Part shown: positions 38,587-46,841 of the stretch, piece by piece
Numbering within the stretch: position 1 is the first letter of the stretch
Layout: each line of letters opens with the position of its first letter
Origin: an uncultured Oscillospiraceae bacterium
GTDB taxonomy: Bacteria; Bacillota; Clostridia; Oscillospirales; Oscillospiraceae
Assembly: GCA_944387015.1 (NCBI GenBank)
Contig: CALXDH010000018.1
Coordinates: 1 to 49,717 of the forward strand
Reading direction: 5' to 3'
Length of the DNA stretch: 49,717 bases
Made by a program: the position numbers and the translations under genes
Notes under the pieces: generated by a model
Databases searched by the model: none
Told to the model about the DNA's origin: nothing
What the model saw: only the letters and a program-made list of their open reading frames with translations

Positions 38587-38793
38587 TCATCTCATGTGCC
38601 TGGTCCTGGGCGGGAAGCGCTGTTTGCGCTTCCCGCTCTTTTGTTCCGCTTCATAGGAGGCGAAGGCCCAGATCAGGTCCTTTTCGCCCTGGCTCCGCCG
38701 GTAGTAATCCCCCGGCAGGATCCCGTGGGCCGCGTACAGGTAATACGCCAGGCCCAGCTCCGGGTCCTCTGCCTCCCTCAGCCGTTTTTTACT
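38587..38793 (-). pseudogene. Phage tail-assembly-like fragment
   Basis: A minus-strand frame without start codon reads LREAEDPELGLAYYLYAAHG, ILPGDYYRRSQGEKDLIWAF and ends at a TGA. The spacing of this short helical protein before a tape-measure-like fragment matches the order of tail genes, but the family is not certain. An upstream TGA and missing start show it is decayed. Confidence 0.4.
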
Positions 38794-38805
38794 TCTTCAT
38801 CAGTA

Positions 38806-38960
38806 TTAGAGGTTCAGACGCTCCTGTGACACTTGGTTTGCCGCCTGCTGGTCACCACATATGTCCAGTGCAGTAAAGGGGTGGCGTTGGTGTCTGCGGG
38901 GAAAGGGAGAGACGCGCAAATGCTCCGACAGATCGTATTTTTCAACCAGATTGCCCACAA
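38806..38960 (-). pseudogene. Decayed integrase C-terminal fragment
   Basis: Pieces in two frames match the tyrosine recombinase end seen at 6977 and 4796: EKYDLSEHLRV, then DTNATPLL in the shifted frame, then LDICGDQQAANQVSQERLNL (compare LDIYTH..NKQAASRALQEG). The catalytic Tyr is replaced and the GHS block is lost. A third integrase footprint in this window, in a different location. Confidence 0.6.
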
Positions 38961-39106
38961 GTGAAATAGGATCGCTCCCACAGACAATGGAGATGCTCCA
39001 GGCCCGTTCTCCCAAGTATTCTTCATGCGATTACTCGGACCGGCTGCCGGTCGCCTGCTTTGCACAGCATATTTGAGGTTCAATTTGAATCGGGAAAGAT
39101 GGAATC

Positions 39107-39135
39107 TTGCATGGATTCATCGATTATGGCATAAT
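39107..39135 (+). promoter_or_regulatory. Promoter of the PAS-AAA+ regulator gene
   Basis: TTGCAT (39107-39112) and CATAAT (39130-39135) with a 17-base spacer, 39 bases before the start codon. Confidence 0.55.
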
Positions 39136-39173
39136 GGCAATACGATTTCTGAAAGAACCAGGGGGGTAACTTC

Positions 39174-40712
39174 ATGAAGCTGCGGGACTTGTCCAGAAGA
39201 ATCCGGGCAGATGATCAGCCGGATTTTGACCATGTTCTCCAGGGTGGACAGGACCTGTCTGAATTGACGGCAGAGTGTTTGGAGGGATTTCCGGATACCA
39301 TCTTTATTGCCAACAGCCAAGGACGTGTGTTCGGAAAGGTTCAGAAGGAGACTTTGCTCTATCTTTTGGAACGTCAGCGCGGATTTCGGTTCGAACAGAT
39401 CCTGGACAGTATGAACGACGGTGTAGTTGCCGTAGACACCTTTGGACGCATCTTTTATGCGAATCCCGCCTACGTTTCCGTGCTGGGCGTCCCCCTGCGC
39501 CGGATTCTGGGAAGGCTGATCCAGGAGGTGGAGCCCGGTTCCCTGCTGGGACGGACGCTGGAGGAACGTACACCGCTGACCAACGAAAAGCAGCTGATTG
39601 CATCTCTGAAAAAATACGTTTCGCTGCGGACCTTTCCACTGTGGGATGGCGAGACGTTCCTGGGGGCGGTGTCGATCTTTCGGGATGTGACACGGCTCCA
39701 CCAACTGAGCCAGGAGATGCGGCACATGTCCGGAATCGTGGATGAATACTCACAGCGCATCCGCAGCCAGGAGACGGCGGAAAAACTGGGGATCATCTCC
39801 TATAATAAAGGACTGCAGACCACCATCCAGAAGGCAGCTACCGTGGCGCTGACGGATGTGCCGCTGCTGATCTGCGGAGAGAGCGGTACTGGAAAAAATG
39901 CCATGGCCCGGTATCTGCATCAGTGCAGCAGCCGCAGGGAAAAGCCGCTGATCGTGGTAAACTGTGCCGCGGTTCCCGCCAACATGATGGAGGAGGAACT
40001 CTTCGGGGATGAGACACGGCCGGGGAAATTTTCCTTAGCGGATGGAGGAACGCTGTTTCTCGATGAGATCGAGGAACTGCCGCTGCCGGCCCAATCCAGA
40101 TTGCTGTATTTTCTGAAGCAGGATGTGATGGATGCTGCGGGGGATGGTGCGGGAACGCTGCCGGATGTACGGCTGATTGCCTCTGCCTGCCAGCCGCTGG
40201 AAACAATGGTGCGGGAAAAACGGTTTCGAAAGGAGCTGTTCTTCCGCCTGAATACCATTACGGTGACGCTTCCTCCTCTGCGGGAGAGGAAAGACGACAT
40301 TATCCCCATGGCAAATCGCTTTTTGTCTATCTGCAATGAAAAGTACCACCGGGATGTGGCGTTTTCCTCTCAGATCTATCAGGAACTGCAGGCATATAGC
40401 TGGCCGGGGAATCTGCGGGAGCTGAAAAGCTATGTGGAGCGGGCGGTGATCCTGGCGGACGGAAGCCTGCCGGTCATTGAGTGGAGAGAGGAGCGGGAGG
40501 ACGTTCACAAAGATCCATCCGGACTGCCGACGCCGCAAGGCGGGCGGCCGCTTGCAGATCAAGTGCGGGACTTTGAGGCGCAGGCGATCCGCCAAACACT
40601 GATTGCCTGCGGCGGGAACCGTACCGTGGCCATGAAGAACCTGGGGCTGAGCCGACGGACCTTCTACCGCAAATGTGCGGAGCTTGGGGTCCTGACCTGT
40701 GACGAAAAGTAA
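39174..40712 (+). CDS. PAS-AAA+-Fis transcriptional regulator lacking the GAFTGA loop
   Basis: 512 residues. A PAS domain (about 70-180), an AAA+ domain with Walker A GESGTGKN (235-242), Walker B LFLDEIE (294-300) and ARFFRLN-like ELFFRLN, then a Fis-type HTH at the end (RQTLIACGGNRTVAMKNLGLSRRTFYRK). In sigma-54 activators ELFG is followed by ..KGAFTGA..; here the sequence goes ELFGDETRPGKFSLADGGTL, a deletion of about ten residues including GAFTGA. It should therefore not activate sigma-54 polymerase but act as a sigma-70 type regulator, like TyrR or its relatives. It probably controls the downstream catabolic operon in response to a small ligand bound by PAS. Confidence 0.88.
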   Translation: MKLRDLSRRIRADDQPDFDHVLQGGQDLSELTAECLEGFPDTIFIANSQGRVFGKVQKETLLYLLERQRGFRFEQILDSMNDGVVAVDTFGRIFYANPAYVSVLGVPLRRILGRLIQEVEPGSLLGRTLEERTPLTNEKQLIASLKKYVSLRTFPLWDGETFLGAVSIFRDVTRLHQLSQEMRHMSGIVDEYSQRIRSQETAEKLGIISYNKGLQTTIQKAATVALTDVPLLICGESGTGKNAMARYLHQCSSRREKPLIVVNCAAVPANMMEEELFGDETRPGKFSLADGGTLFLDEIEELPLPAQSRLLYFLKQDVMDAAGDGAGTLPDVRLIASACQPLETMVREKRFRKELFFRLNTITVTLPPLRERKDDIIPMANRFLSICNEKYHRDVAFSSQIYQELQAYSWPGNLRELKSYVERAVILADGSLPVIEWREEREDVHKDPSGLPTPQGGRPLADQVRDFEAQAIRQTLIACGGNRTVAMKNLGLSRRTFYRKCAELGVLTCDEK

Positions 40713-40715
40713 ACA

Positions 40716-40755
40716 GTGCCAAAAATGATACGGTGAGTTGTGCCAAAAATGATAC
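40716..40755 (+). repeat. Tandem GTGCCAAAAATGATAC repeats
   Basis: Two identical 16-bp copies, 40716-40731 and 40740-40755, offset 24 bp. They overlap the terminator stem after the regulator gene. Possible binding sites for the regulator about 100 bp upstream of the operon promoter. Confidence 0.6.
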
Positions 40756-40772
40756 AACTCACCGCTTTTTTG
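40732..40772 (+). terminator. Terminator of the regulator gene
   Basis: 10-bp stem GGTGAGTTGT/ACAACTCACC (40732-40741 with 40754-40763) and a T6 tract, 19 bases after the stop codon. Confidence 0.8.
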
Positions 40773-40789
40773 TGTAAGGAACCGGCCGT

Positions 40790-40838
40790 TTTTGTGGAAT
40801 ACCCCACAAAAGACTTTTGAAGAGGGAATTGCTACAAT
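40790..40838 (+). promoter_or_regulatory. Promoter and operator region of the AtuA-HMG-CoA reductase operon
   Basis: An inverted repeat TTTTGTGG/CCACAAAA (40790-40797 and 40804-40811) lies just upstream of a weak promoter with AAGACT (40810-40815) and TACAAT (40833-40838), spacer 17. A poor -35 box next to a palindrome fits activator-dependent transcription. Confidence 0.45.
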
Positions 40839-40883
40839 AAAGCCATCAAAAACCCGGATCAACGGGCAAAGGAGATGCAAAAC

Positions 40884-42251
40884 GTGAAAAAAGTATCCAT
40901 TGGAGGCGGCCAGGGCTTCTGGGGTGACAGTCCCGATGCGGCCATTCACATGGTTCGGCACGGGAACCTGAACTACATGGCCTGCGACTATCTGGCGGAG
41001 CTGACGCTGTCCATCATGCAGCGCCAGCGGATGAAGAATCCGGCTGCCGGCTATGCCCGGGATTTTATCAGCTTGATGAAGGAGATCGGCAAGGAGGCCT
41101 ACGAGAAGAAGATCGGCGTCATCACCAATGCCGGCGGCATGAACATCACCGGCGCGGTGGATGCGCTGAGGGCCGTGGCAGAGGAACAGGGAATGCACGG
41201 CTATAAGATCGGCTACGTCACGGGAGACGACCTGCTCGATCAGATTCCGCAGATGATCGCCGATGGCTGTGAATTCAAGAACATGGATGACGTCGGTGAC
41301 TTTCATGAGATCAAGGACAAACTGGTCAACGCCAACGTCTATTTCGGACGGGAACCCATCATGGACTGCATCGCCGGAGGGGCGGATACCGTGATCACCG
41401 GCCGCGCGGCGGACAGCGCCATGTTCCTGGCGCCTCTGGCGTATGAGTTTGGCTGGAAAGACGAGGATCTGGATGATCTGGCCCGGGGCATCATGGCAGG
41501 GCACCTGCTGGAATGCGGCGGTCAGGGTTCCGGCGGAAACTTCCAGTATGACTGGCGCAGCGTGCCGGATATGGACCAGTTGGGCTTCCCCATCGCCGAG
41601 CTGACGGAGGACAGCTTCCACATCACCAAGGCGCCGGACTGCGGCGGATTGATCTCTGAACAGTCCTGCAAGGAGCAGTTCCTTTATGAGGTCCATGACC
41701 CTGCAAACTACATCACGCCCGACGTGACCGTGGACATCAGCCACGCCACGCTGACCCAGGACGGAGACAACCGGGTCCGGGTAGGTGGTATCAAGGGCAA
41801 AGCCAAGCCGGATCAGCTGAAGCTGTGCCTGGGCTATCATGCCGGCTATAAGGTAGTCACCTATCTGTCCTTCGCCTGGCCTGACGCCTATGAAAAGGCG
41901 CAGTACGCCGCGGACATCCTGATGAAGAAGATGAAGCGCAAGGGGATGCAGTACGAGGATCTGCGCATCGACTATGTGGGCCTCAACGCGCTGCATCTGG
42001 ATGTGGCCGAGGTGGACGACGATCTCATCCGGCGTATGAACGAGGTGGTGCTCCGCATTGCCATCCGCACGAAAGAGAAAAAGGATGCCCAGCTCATCAT
42101 CCCCGAGATCAGCCCCCTGCAGCTCAACGGTCCTCCGGGAGCCTCCTTCTTCGGCGGCCGCTCTCATGTGACGGATGTGATCGGTCTGTGGCCGACGCTG
42201 ATCCCCAGAGACGCGGTGAAACTGGAGTCTCACATTCTGGAGGTGAAATAA
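40884..42251 (+). CDS. AtuA family protein (DUF1446, acyclic terpene utilization type)
   Basis: 455 residues from the GTG at 40884, 8 bases after AAAGGAGA; an ATG at 40875 lies inside the ribosome binding site. Contains the DUF1446 hallmarks: GGGQGFWGDS at the start, DYLAELTLSIM, NAGGMNITGA, ADTVITGRAADSAMFLAP, HLLECGGQGSGGNF and the C-terminal RIDYVGLNALH. AtuA was found in the citronellol/geraniol degradation cluster of Pseudomonas; its exact reaction is not established. First gene of the catabolic operon. Confidence 0.88.
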   Translation: MKKVSIGGGQGFWGDSPDAAIHMVRHGNLNYMACDYLAELTLSIMQRQRMKNPAAGYARDFISLMKEIGKEAYEKKIGVITNAGGMNITGAVDALRAVAEEQGMHGYKIGYVTGDDLLDQIPQMIADGCEFKNMDDVGDFHEIKDKLVNANVYFGREPIMDCIAGGADTVITGRAADSAMFLAPLAYEFGWKDEDLDDLARGIMAGHLLECGGQGSGGNFQYDWRSVPDMDQLGFPIAELTEDSFHITKAPDCGGLISEQSCKEQFLYEVHDPANYITPDVTVDISHATLTQDGDNRVRVGGIKGKAKPDQLKLCLGYHAGYKVVTYLSFAWPDAYEKAQYAADILMKKMKRKGMQYEDLRIDYVGLNALHLDVAEVDDDLIRRMNEVVLRIAIRTKEKKDAQLIIPEISPLQLNGPPGASFFGGRSHVTDVIGLWPTLIPRDAVKLESHILEVK

Positions 42252-42252
42252 G

Positions 42253-42573
42253 ATGGCACTGGTCTATTTGAATACACTGGCCCACGGCCGCAGCGGTGAC
42301 AAGGGCGACACCAGCAATGTCTGCGTTTATGCCCGGGACCCCAAGGACTATGAATTCCTGAAGCGGGTGCTGACCGTGGAACGGGTGAAAGAGTACTTCG
42401 GGGATATGGTCAAGGGAGACATTATCCGCTATGATGTGGATACCCTGTGCGGCATGAACTTTGTGATGAAGCACGCTTTGGGCGGCGGTGCCACCCACTC
42501 CCTGCGGCTGGACAGCCTGGGCAAGTCCATGGGTTCCGCCTTCATGCGGATGAAGGTCGACACGGACTGGTAA
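42253..42573 (+). CDS. AtuA-like ferredoxin-fold small subunit
   Basis: 106 residues starting MALVYLNTLAHGRSGDKGDTSNV, which is the conserved start of the AtuA-like C-terminal domain that is often fused to DUF1446 proteins. Here it is encoded separately, one base after the large subunit stop, so the two most likely form a complex. The end ALGGGATHSLRLDSLGKSMG is also conserved. Confidence 0.85.
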   Translation: MALVYLNTLAHGRSGDKGDTSNVCVYARDPKDYEFLKRVLTVERVKEYFGDMVKGDIIRYDVDTLCGMNFVMKHALGGGATHSLRLDSLGKSMGSAFMRMKVDTDW

Positions 42574-42615
42574 CTGGAACAGGAACGACGCTTTGACGAA
42601 GAAAGGATTTTGAAT

Positions 42616-43875
42616 ATGAAGACAAATCAGTATTCTGGCTTTCACAAGCTGACCATGGAACAGCGCGCCGCAGAAGTGGCGGAGTTTTCCGGCCTGACGG
42701 AGGAGGAGATCGGCCGTCTGACCAACCCCGGTGCTCTGACCAACGAAGTGGCGGATCATGTGATCGAAAACGTCATCGGAACCTATCAGCTGCCGGTGGG
42801 CGTGGCCATGAACTTCCTGATCAACGGCAAGGAATATGTGATCCCCATGGTGCTGGAAGAGGCCTCTGTGGTTGCGGCGGCGTCCAACGCTGCAAAGATG
42901 GCCCGTGCCGCCGGCGGTTTCACCACCAGCTATACGGGAAACATCATGATCGCCCAGGTCCAGTGCATCGGCGTAGCCAATCCTTACTTTGCCCGCCAGA
43001 ACATCCTGCACCACAAGGAGGAGATCCTGGCAATCGCTAACGAAAAAGACCCTGTTCTGGTGAAGCTCACCGGCGGTGCCAAGGACCTGGAGGTCCGCAT
43101 CGTGGATTCCCAGATCGGTCCCATGGTGGTGACCCACCTGCTGGTGGATACCGGCGACGCGATGGGCGCCAACGCTGTCAACACCATGGCGGAGGCGGTC
43201 GCCCCCACCATCGAGAAGCTCACCGGCGGCACCGTCAAGCTGCGGATCCTCTCCAATCTGGCAGATCACCGGCTGGCCCGTGCCACCGCCACCTTCACCA
43301 AGGAGGCCATCGGCGGTGAAGATGTAGTGGACGGTGTCGTGGCGGCATATGCCTTTGCTGCAGCGGATCCCTACCGTGCGGCCACCAGCAACAAGGGCAT
43401 CATGAACGGAATCGATCCCGTGGTGGTTGCCACCGGCAATGACTGGCGGGGCATGGAAGCCGGCGTTCACTCCTACTGCTCCAGAGGCGACCACTATACG
43501 TCCCTGACCCGTTGGGAGAAAGACGCGGATGGTAACCTGACCGGTTCCATCGAGCTGCCCACTCCTGTCGGCCTGGTGGGCGGCGCCACCAAGATCCACC
43601 CGGCCGCTCAGGCCTGTGTGAAGATCCTGGGGGTCAAGACCGCCGCGGAACTGGCGCAGGTGATCGCCGCTGTTGGTCTGGCACAGAACTTCGCCGCCAT
43701 GCGGGCTCTGGCCACTGACGGTATCCAGAAGGGCCACATGAAGCTCCACGCCCGGAACCTGGCCACCGTGGCCGGCGCGACTCCGGAACAGCTGGATGCA
43801 GTTGTGGCGAAAATGGTAGCTGACAAAAAAGTTTCTGTGGACTACGCCAAGGAGATTCTGGCGGGCATGCAGTAA
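42616..43875 (+). CDS. mvaA: Class II hydroxymethylglutaryl-CoA reductase, degradative type
   Basis: 419 residues from the ATG at 42616 (AAAGGA 9 bases upstream; TTG at 42610 less likely). Conserved class II features: catalytic Glu in ENVIGTYQLPVG (about 79), the HMG-binding ASVVAAASNAAKMAR, DAMGANAVNTM, catalytic Asp region VVVATGNDWR, and the catalytic His in GHMKLHARNL (about 377). Class II enzymes usually oxidise mevalonate to HMG-CoA in catabolism (Pseudomonas mevalonii), although some act biosynthetically. No other mevalonate pathway gene is near, which favours a catabolic role with the AtuA proteins and transporter. Confidence 0.92.
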   Translation: MKTNQYSGFHKLTMEQRAAEVAEFSGLTEEEIGRLTNPGALTNEVADHVIENVIGTYQLPVGVAMNFLINGKEYVIPMVLEEASVVAAASNAAKMARAAGGFTTSYTGNIMIAQVQCIGVANPYFARQNILHHKEEILAIANEKDPVLVKLTGGAKDLEVRIVDSQIGPMVVTHLLVDTGDAMGANAVNTMAEAVAPTIEKLTGGTVKLRILSNLADHRLARATATFTKEAIGGEDVVDGVVAAYAFAAADPYRAATSNKGIMNGIDPVVVATGNDWRGMEAGVHSYCSRGDHYTSLTRWEKDADGNLTGSIELPTPVGLVGGATKIHPAAQACVKILGVKTAAELAQVIAAVGLAQNFAAMRALATDGIQKGHMKLHARNLATVAGATPEQLDAVVAKMVADKKVSVDYAKEILAGMQ

Positions 43876-43934
43876 ACACAGGACAGGTGCGCCGCAGGTT
43901 TCTGCGGCGCACCCGGGCAGGAAAGGAGAGCGAC

Positions 43935-44432
43935 ATGTCCAAGCAAAAACAACCGGTCGGAAAGTATATGGAAGTCTGGGGAGACACAGTCGTCCCCAAA
44001 GAACTGGCTGCCTCCGCTGTGATCTGCATCATCTCGTCCATGGCCTTTTTCCTGGCCGGGCGGGCCTTTTTCACGGGCCTGGGAACTCTGGATGCGGAGC
44101 TTGCCAAAGGATATGCTCTGCTGGTGGGCATTGCCGGCACATTTGTGGGTGCCTTCATTTCCGGAAAACGGTTCAAGCCCAAGCGCCGCATTCTGGAGGA
44201 TGCCTCCGGCGAGGATATTGAGGAGATCCTGCGCTCTGCAGGTATGACGCTGGAAGAGGAGATCGACGCGCTGCGGACGGTTTCCCCGGATGTCATTCGG
44301 GAGATGGAGAGCTTTGAACTGTATTCGCTGTTGGCCCTGATCCCGGAGGATTCCCCCAACTATAAGCCGGAGTACCGTTTGAAGGCAAAGGAAAAGGCTG
44401 CTGCAAACCAGGCGAAAACGGAGGGGACCTAA
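43935..44432 (+). CDS. Small membrane subunit of a TctAB-like transporter
   Basis: 165 residues from the ATG at 43935, which follows AAAGGAGAG. Two hydrophobic segments (ELAASAVICIISSMAFFLAGRAFF and YALLVGIAGTFVGAFISG) then a charged cytosolic tail. It takes the place of TctB but does not look like the usual four-helix TctB, so it may be a different small partner. It ends one base before the TctA-like gene. Confidence 0.6.
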   Translation: MSKQKQPVGKYMEVWGDTVVPKELAASAVICIISSMAFFLAGRAFFTGLGTLDAELAKGYALLVGIAGTFVGAFISGKRFKPKRRILEDASGEDIEEILRSAGMTLEEEIDALRTVSPDVIREMESFELYSLLALIPEDSPNYKPEYRLKAKEKAAANQAKTEGT

Positions 44433-44433
44433 G

Positions 44434-45804
44434 ATGCTGACTACAATTTTACTTGCCATCGTTGCCGCGGTTGCAGGCGGATTCCTGTATACCATTGTCG
44501 GCATTATTCCTGGAACGGATGAAACGGCTACCATGGTCCCTACGACCATCATCCTGGTCCTTGCGGGTGCTCCGGCAGGGGTCTTGTTTGCGTGGGAAGT
44601 GGGCATCATTGTGGCCATGCAGTGCTCCCATACCATTCCCACCGCCATGACCGGCCTTCCCGGAAGCACCATGGCGGTGCCCCTGGTGCAGAGCTGCACC
44701 ATTGCCAAGCGTTTGGGCGTGCCGCATATGGCCATGCGTAAAATGGCGGCAGGTTCCGTAGTAGGAACCATCTTCGTGCTGCCCATCGGGATCATTGTGG
44801 CGCTGCTGCTCTCTCCGCTGGGAGATGTGATCTCCTCTTATTCCGGCGTGATCTTCACCGTGTGCGCGGTGCTGGTGGCATATATCTCTCCTGCCCGCTG
44901 GGGAGCCATTGCCGCCATCATCCCCTTTGCCATTTTCATCCAGGCTCTGCAGCGCATTGCCATTGAAGGACATGGCTCCACGGTGTTTACGTCCATCTTC
45001 ATGGGCATTACCATCGGCCCCATGATCTACGAACTGTTCGGCACTCTGATTCCCAGCCGCCGGAGACAATTTGCAAAAGACGAGCCCAACGAGTCCTGGC
45101 TGGCTCCCGATACCAAGCAGAAGCTGCCGTTCTTCCCCAATCCGTTCAAGCAGCTCACCCGGCAGCAGGTGGCGCAGTGCGGCCTTTGGAGCGCAATTTC
45201 CAGCGTCGGGTTTACCATGAGCCCTGTGGGCATGACCGTGCTGGCAGGCGAGGCGTCCGGCGGCCGGAAGAAGGAACTCTATGACAGGATCTCTACCTGC
45301 CTTGGTGTGCAGAACGCCACCTGCAACGCCACCTACATGGCCGGCCTGATCATCCCCCTGCTGGGACTTGGCGGCGTGGCCATCGGCGGCGTGGCCGCAG
45401 GCCCTGCGGCGCCCCTCTTCGCCTGTGCGCCCCGGTTTGAGATCGGCAACAACCTCTCGAACCTTCTCACCATTCCGGACTACATCCTCTTCGGCATCAT
45501 CGGCGTGGTGGGCGGCGCACTGTGTGCCTATCCCATCGGCATGCACAAGGCCCGCTCCTGGACGGAACTGATGCTCCGTGCCGTCAGCCAGGAGGCCCTC
45601 ATCGGCGCGTTCTGCGGCCTGGTGGTGATGCTGTCTTTCTACGAGGCGGGCATCCTGGGCGTGTTCCTGGCGCTGACCATCGGCCTTGTGGGCGGTTTCC
45701 TGCACACGGTTTTCGGCGTCCACACCGGAATCCAGTTTATGACCTACTACGCCTCCGCCTGGATCGTTACCAATCTGCTGTCCATCGCCTCCGTTCTGAA
45801 CTGA
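44434..45804 (+). CDS. TctA-like tripartite carboxylate transporter permease
   Basis: 456 residues, about 10-12 membrane segments. TctA features: an early GIIPGTDETATMVPTTII motif (related to GLLPGLGPTTA), TGLPGSTMAVPLV, and in the second half NATYMAGLIIPLLGLG and TIPDYILFGIIGVVGG. Such permeases import carboxylates together with a periplasmic TctC-type binding protein, which is not encoded here. By context the cargo could be mevalonate, hydroxymethylglutarate or a terpenoid acid. Confidence 0.85.
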   Translation: MLTTILLAIVAAVAGGFLYTIVGIIPGTDETATMVPTTIILVLAGAPAGVLFAWEVGIIVAMQCSHTIPTAMTGLPGSTMAVPLVQSCTIAKRLGVPHMAMRKMAAGSVVGTIFVLPIGIIVALLLSPLGDVISSYSGVIFTVCAVLVAYISPARWGAIAAIIPFAIFIQALQRIAIEGHGSTVFTSIFMGITIGPMIYELFGTLIPSRRRQFAKDEPNESWLAPDTKQKLPFFPNPFKQLTRQQVAQCGLWSAISSVGFTMSPVGMTVLAGEASGGRKKELYDRISTCLGVQNATCNATYMAGLIIPLLGLGGVAIGGVAAGPAAPLFACAPRFEIGNNLSNLLTIPDYILFGIIGVVGGALCAYPIGMHKARSWTELMLRAVSQEALIGAFCGLVVMLSFYEAGILGVFLALTIGLVGGFLHTVFGVHTGIQFMTYYASAWIVTNLLSIASVLN

Positions 45805-45847
45805 GGAGATGGCGGGCTCACGGCGGCCGTATTACAAAGAACACAAA

Positions 45848-45886
45848 CGGAGAACCCCCTGCATCAAACATGCAGGGGTTCTCTGT
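45848..45886 (+). terminator. Terminator of the AtuA-HMG-CoA reductase operon
   Basis: Stem of about 14 bp (45850-45864 with 45870-45883, one bulged C) and T-rich end, between the TctA-like and AEC genes. Read-through to the next gene is possible. Confidence 0.75.
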
Positions 45887-45919
45887 TAACCAGCCACAGC
45901 AGGAAAGAGGAGAGATGTC

Positions 45920-46831
45920 ATGCCGGATATGGAAGCCCAGGTACTCCTGGTGGGAAAGCTGTTTTTGCTCATGGGGATCGGGGTGATCCTTCGCAAGCGG
46001 AATATCATCCCCGAGCAGGGCAAGGCCCTGCTGACGGATCTTGTGATCAATGTCATTTTACCGTGCAGCATTTTGACGTCATTTTTTGTGGAAATGACAG
46101 GGCAGCGGCTGCGGCAGACGGTAGTCATCTTCTTCCTCTCTGTAGGGATCCAGCTGTTCAGTTATCTCTGGGGACTGGTGGGGTACCGTTGGTGTGCGCC
46201 GGAGCACAAGACCGTGATGCAGTATGCCACTGTCTGTTCCAACTCCGGGATCCTGGGAACACCAATCGCAGAGGGAATCTTCGGCGCAGAGGGAACGCTG
46301 CTGGCAGCGGTGTTTCTGATTCCGCTCCGGGTGGTTATGTGGACCCTGGGCCTGTCTTTTTTTACAAGAAAAAGCGGGAAGTTTTCCCTGAAAAAGATTG
46401 TGACGCATCCTTGTATTGCCGCTGTGCTGGTGGGGATCGTGCTGCTGGCGGCGAAGATCCCGGTGCCTTCACTGCTGAAGGACACATTGACCACGGTGGG
46501 CAGCTGCAATACAGCGATCTCTATGCTGCTGGTAGGCAGTATTGTAGCAGACATGTCGCCTGAATTGCTGGTGCATCGGGATACGCTGTATTTTTGCGCG
46601 GTGCGGCTTCTGATACTGCCGCTCTTGGTCTGGATGGTTTGTGTGGGATTGGACATAGATCCGTTGGTGCGGAATCTTTCTGTGATCCTCACCGCCATGC
46701 CGGCGGGAGCTACTACATCGATTCTGGCGCTGAAGTACCAGGGAGACGCTCCGTTTGCATCGGCCTGCACTGCGGTGACCACGGTTTTATCTCTGGCGGC
46801 TGTGCCGCTGTGGTGCGCAATATTGTTATGA
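45920..46831 (+). CDS. AEC family permease
   Basis: 303 residues with about 10 membrane helices. Family features: GVILRKRNIIPEQGKALLTDLVINVILPCSIL, CSNSGILGTPIAEGIFGAEG in the middle and MPAGATTSILALKY near the end. AEC permeases export or exchange organic acids such as malate and related compounds. GAGGAG site; ATG at 45920. It is followed within 10 bases by the MBL-fold gene, forming a two-gene unit next to the catabolic operon. Confidence 0.9.
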   Translation: MPDMEAQVLLVGKLFLLMGIGVILRKRNIIPEQGKALLTDLVINVILPCSILTSFFVEMTGQRLRQTVVIFFLSVGIQLFSYLWGLVGYRWCAPEHKTVMQYATVCSNSGILGTPIAEGIFGAEGTLLAAVFLIPLRVVMWTLGLSFFTRKSGKFSLKKIVTHPCIAAVLVGIVLLAAKIPVPSLLKDTLTTVGSCNTAISMLLVGSIVADMSPELLVHRDTLYFCAVRLLILPLLVWMVCVGLDIDPLVRNLSVILTAMPAGATTSILALKYQGDAPFASACTAVTTVLSLAAVPLWCAILL

Positions 46832-46841
46832 GGTGAGACAA

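Noticed and set aside
40800-40840. Sigma-54 promoter for the AtuA operon
   Set aside because: No GG/GC pair with the required -24/-12 spacing, and the neighbouring AAA+ regulator lacks GAFTGA.
40035-42233. A 732-codon open frame on the minus strand across the regulator and AtuA genes
   Set aside because: His/Gln/Val-rich antisense translation without domains; it spans two clear plus-strand genes and a terminator.
42124-43749. A 541-codon minus-strand frame opposite HMG-CoA reductase
   Set aside because: His/Gly-rich antisense noise; the plus strand encodes a complete class II reductase.
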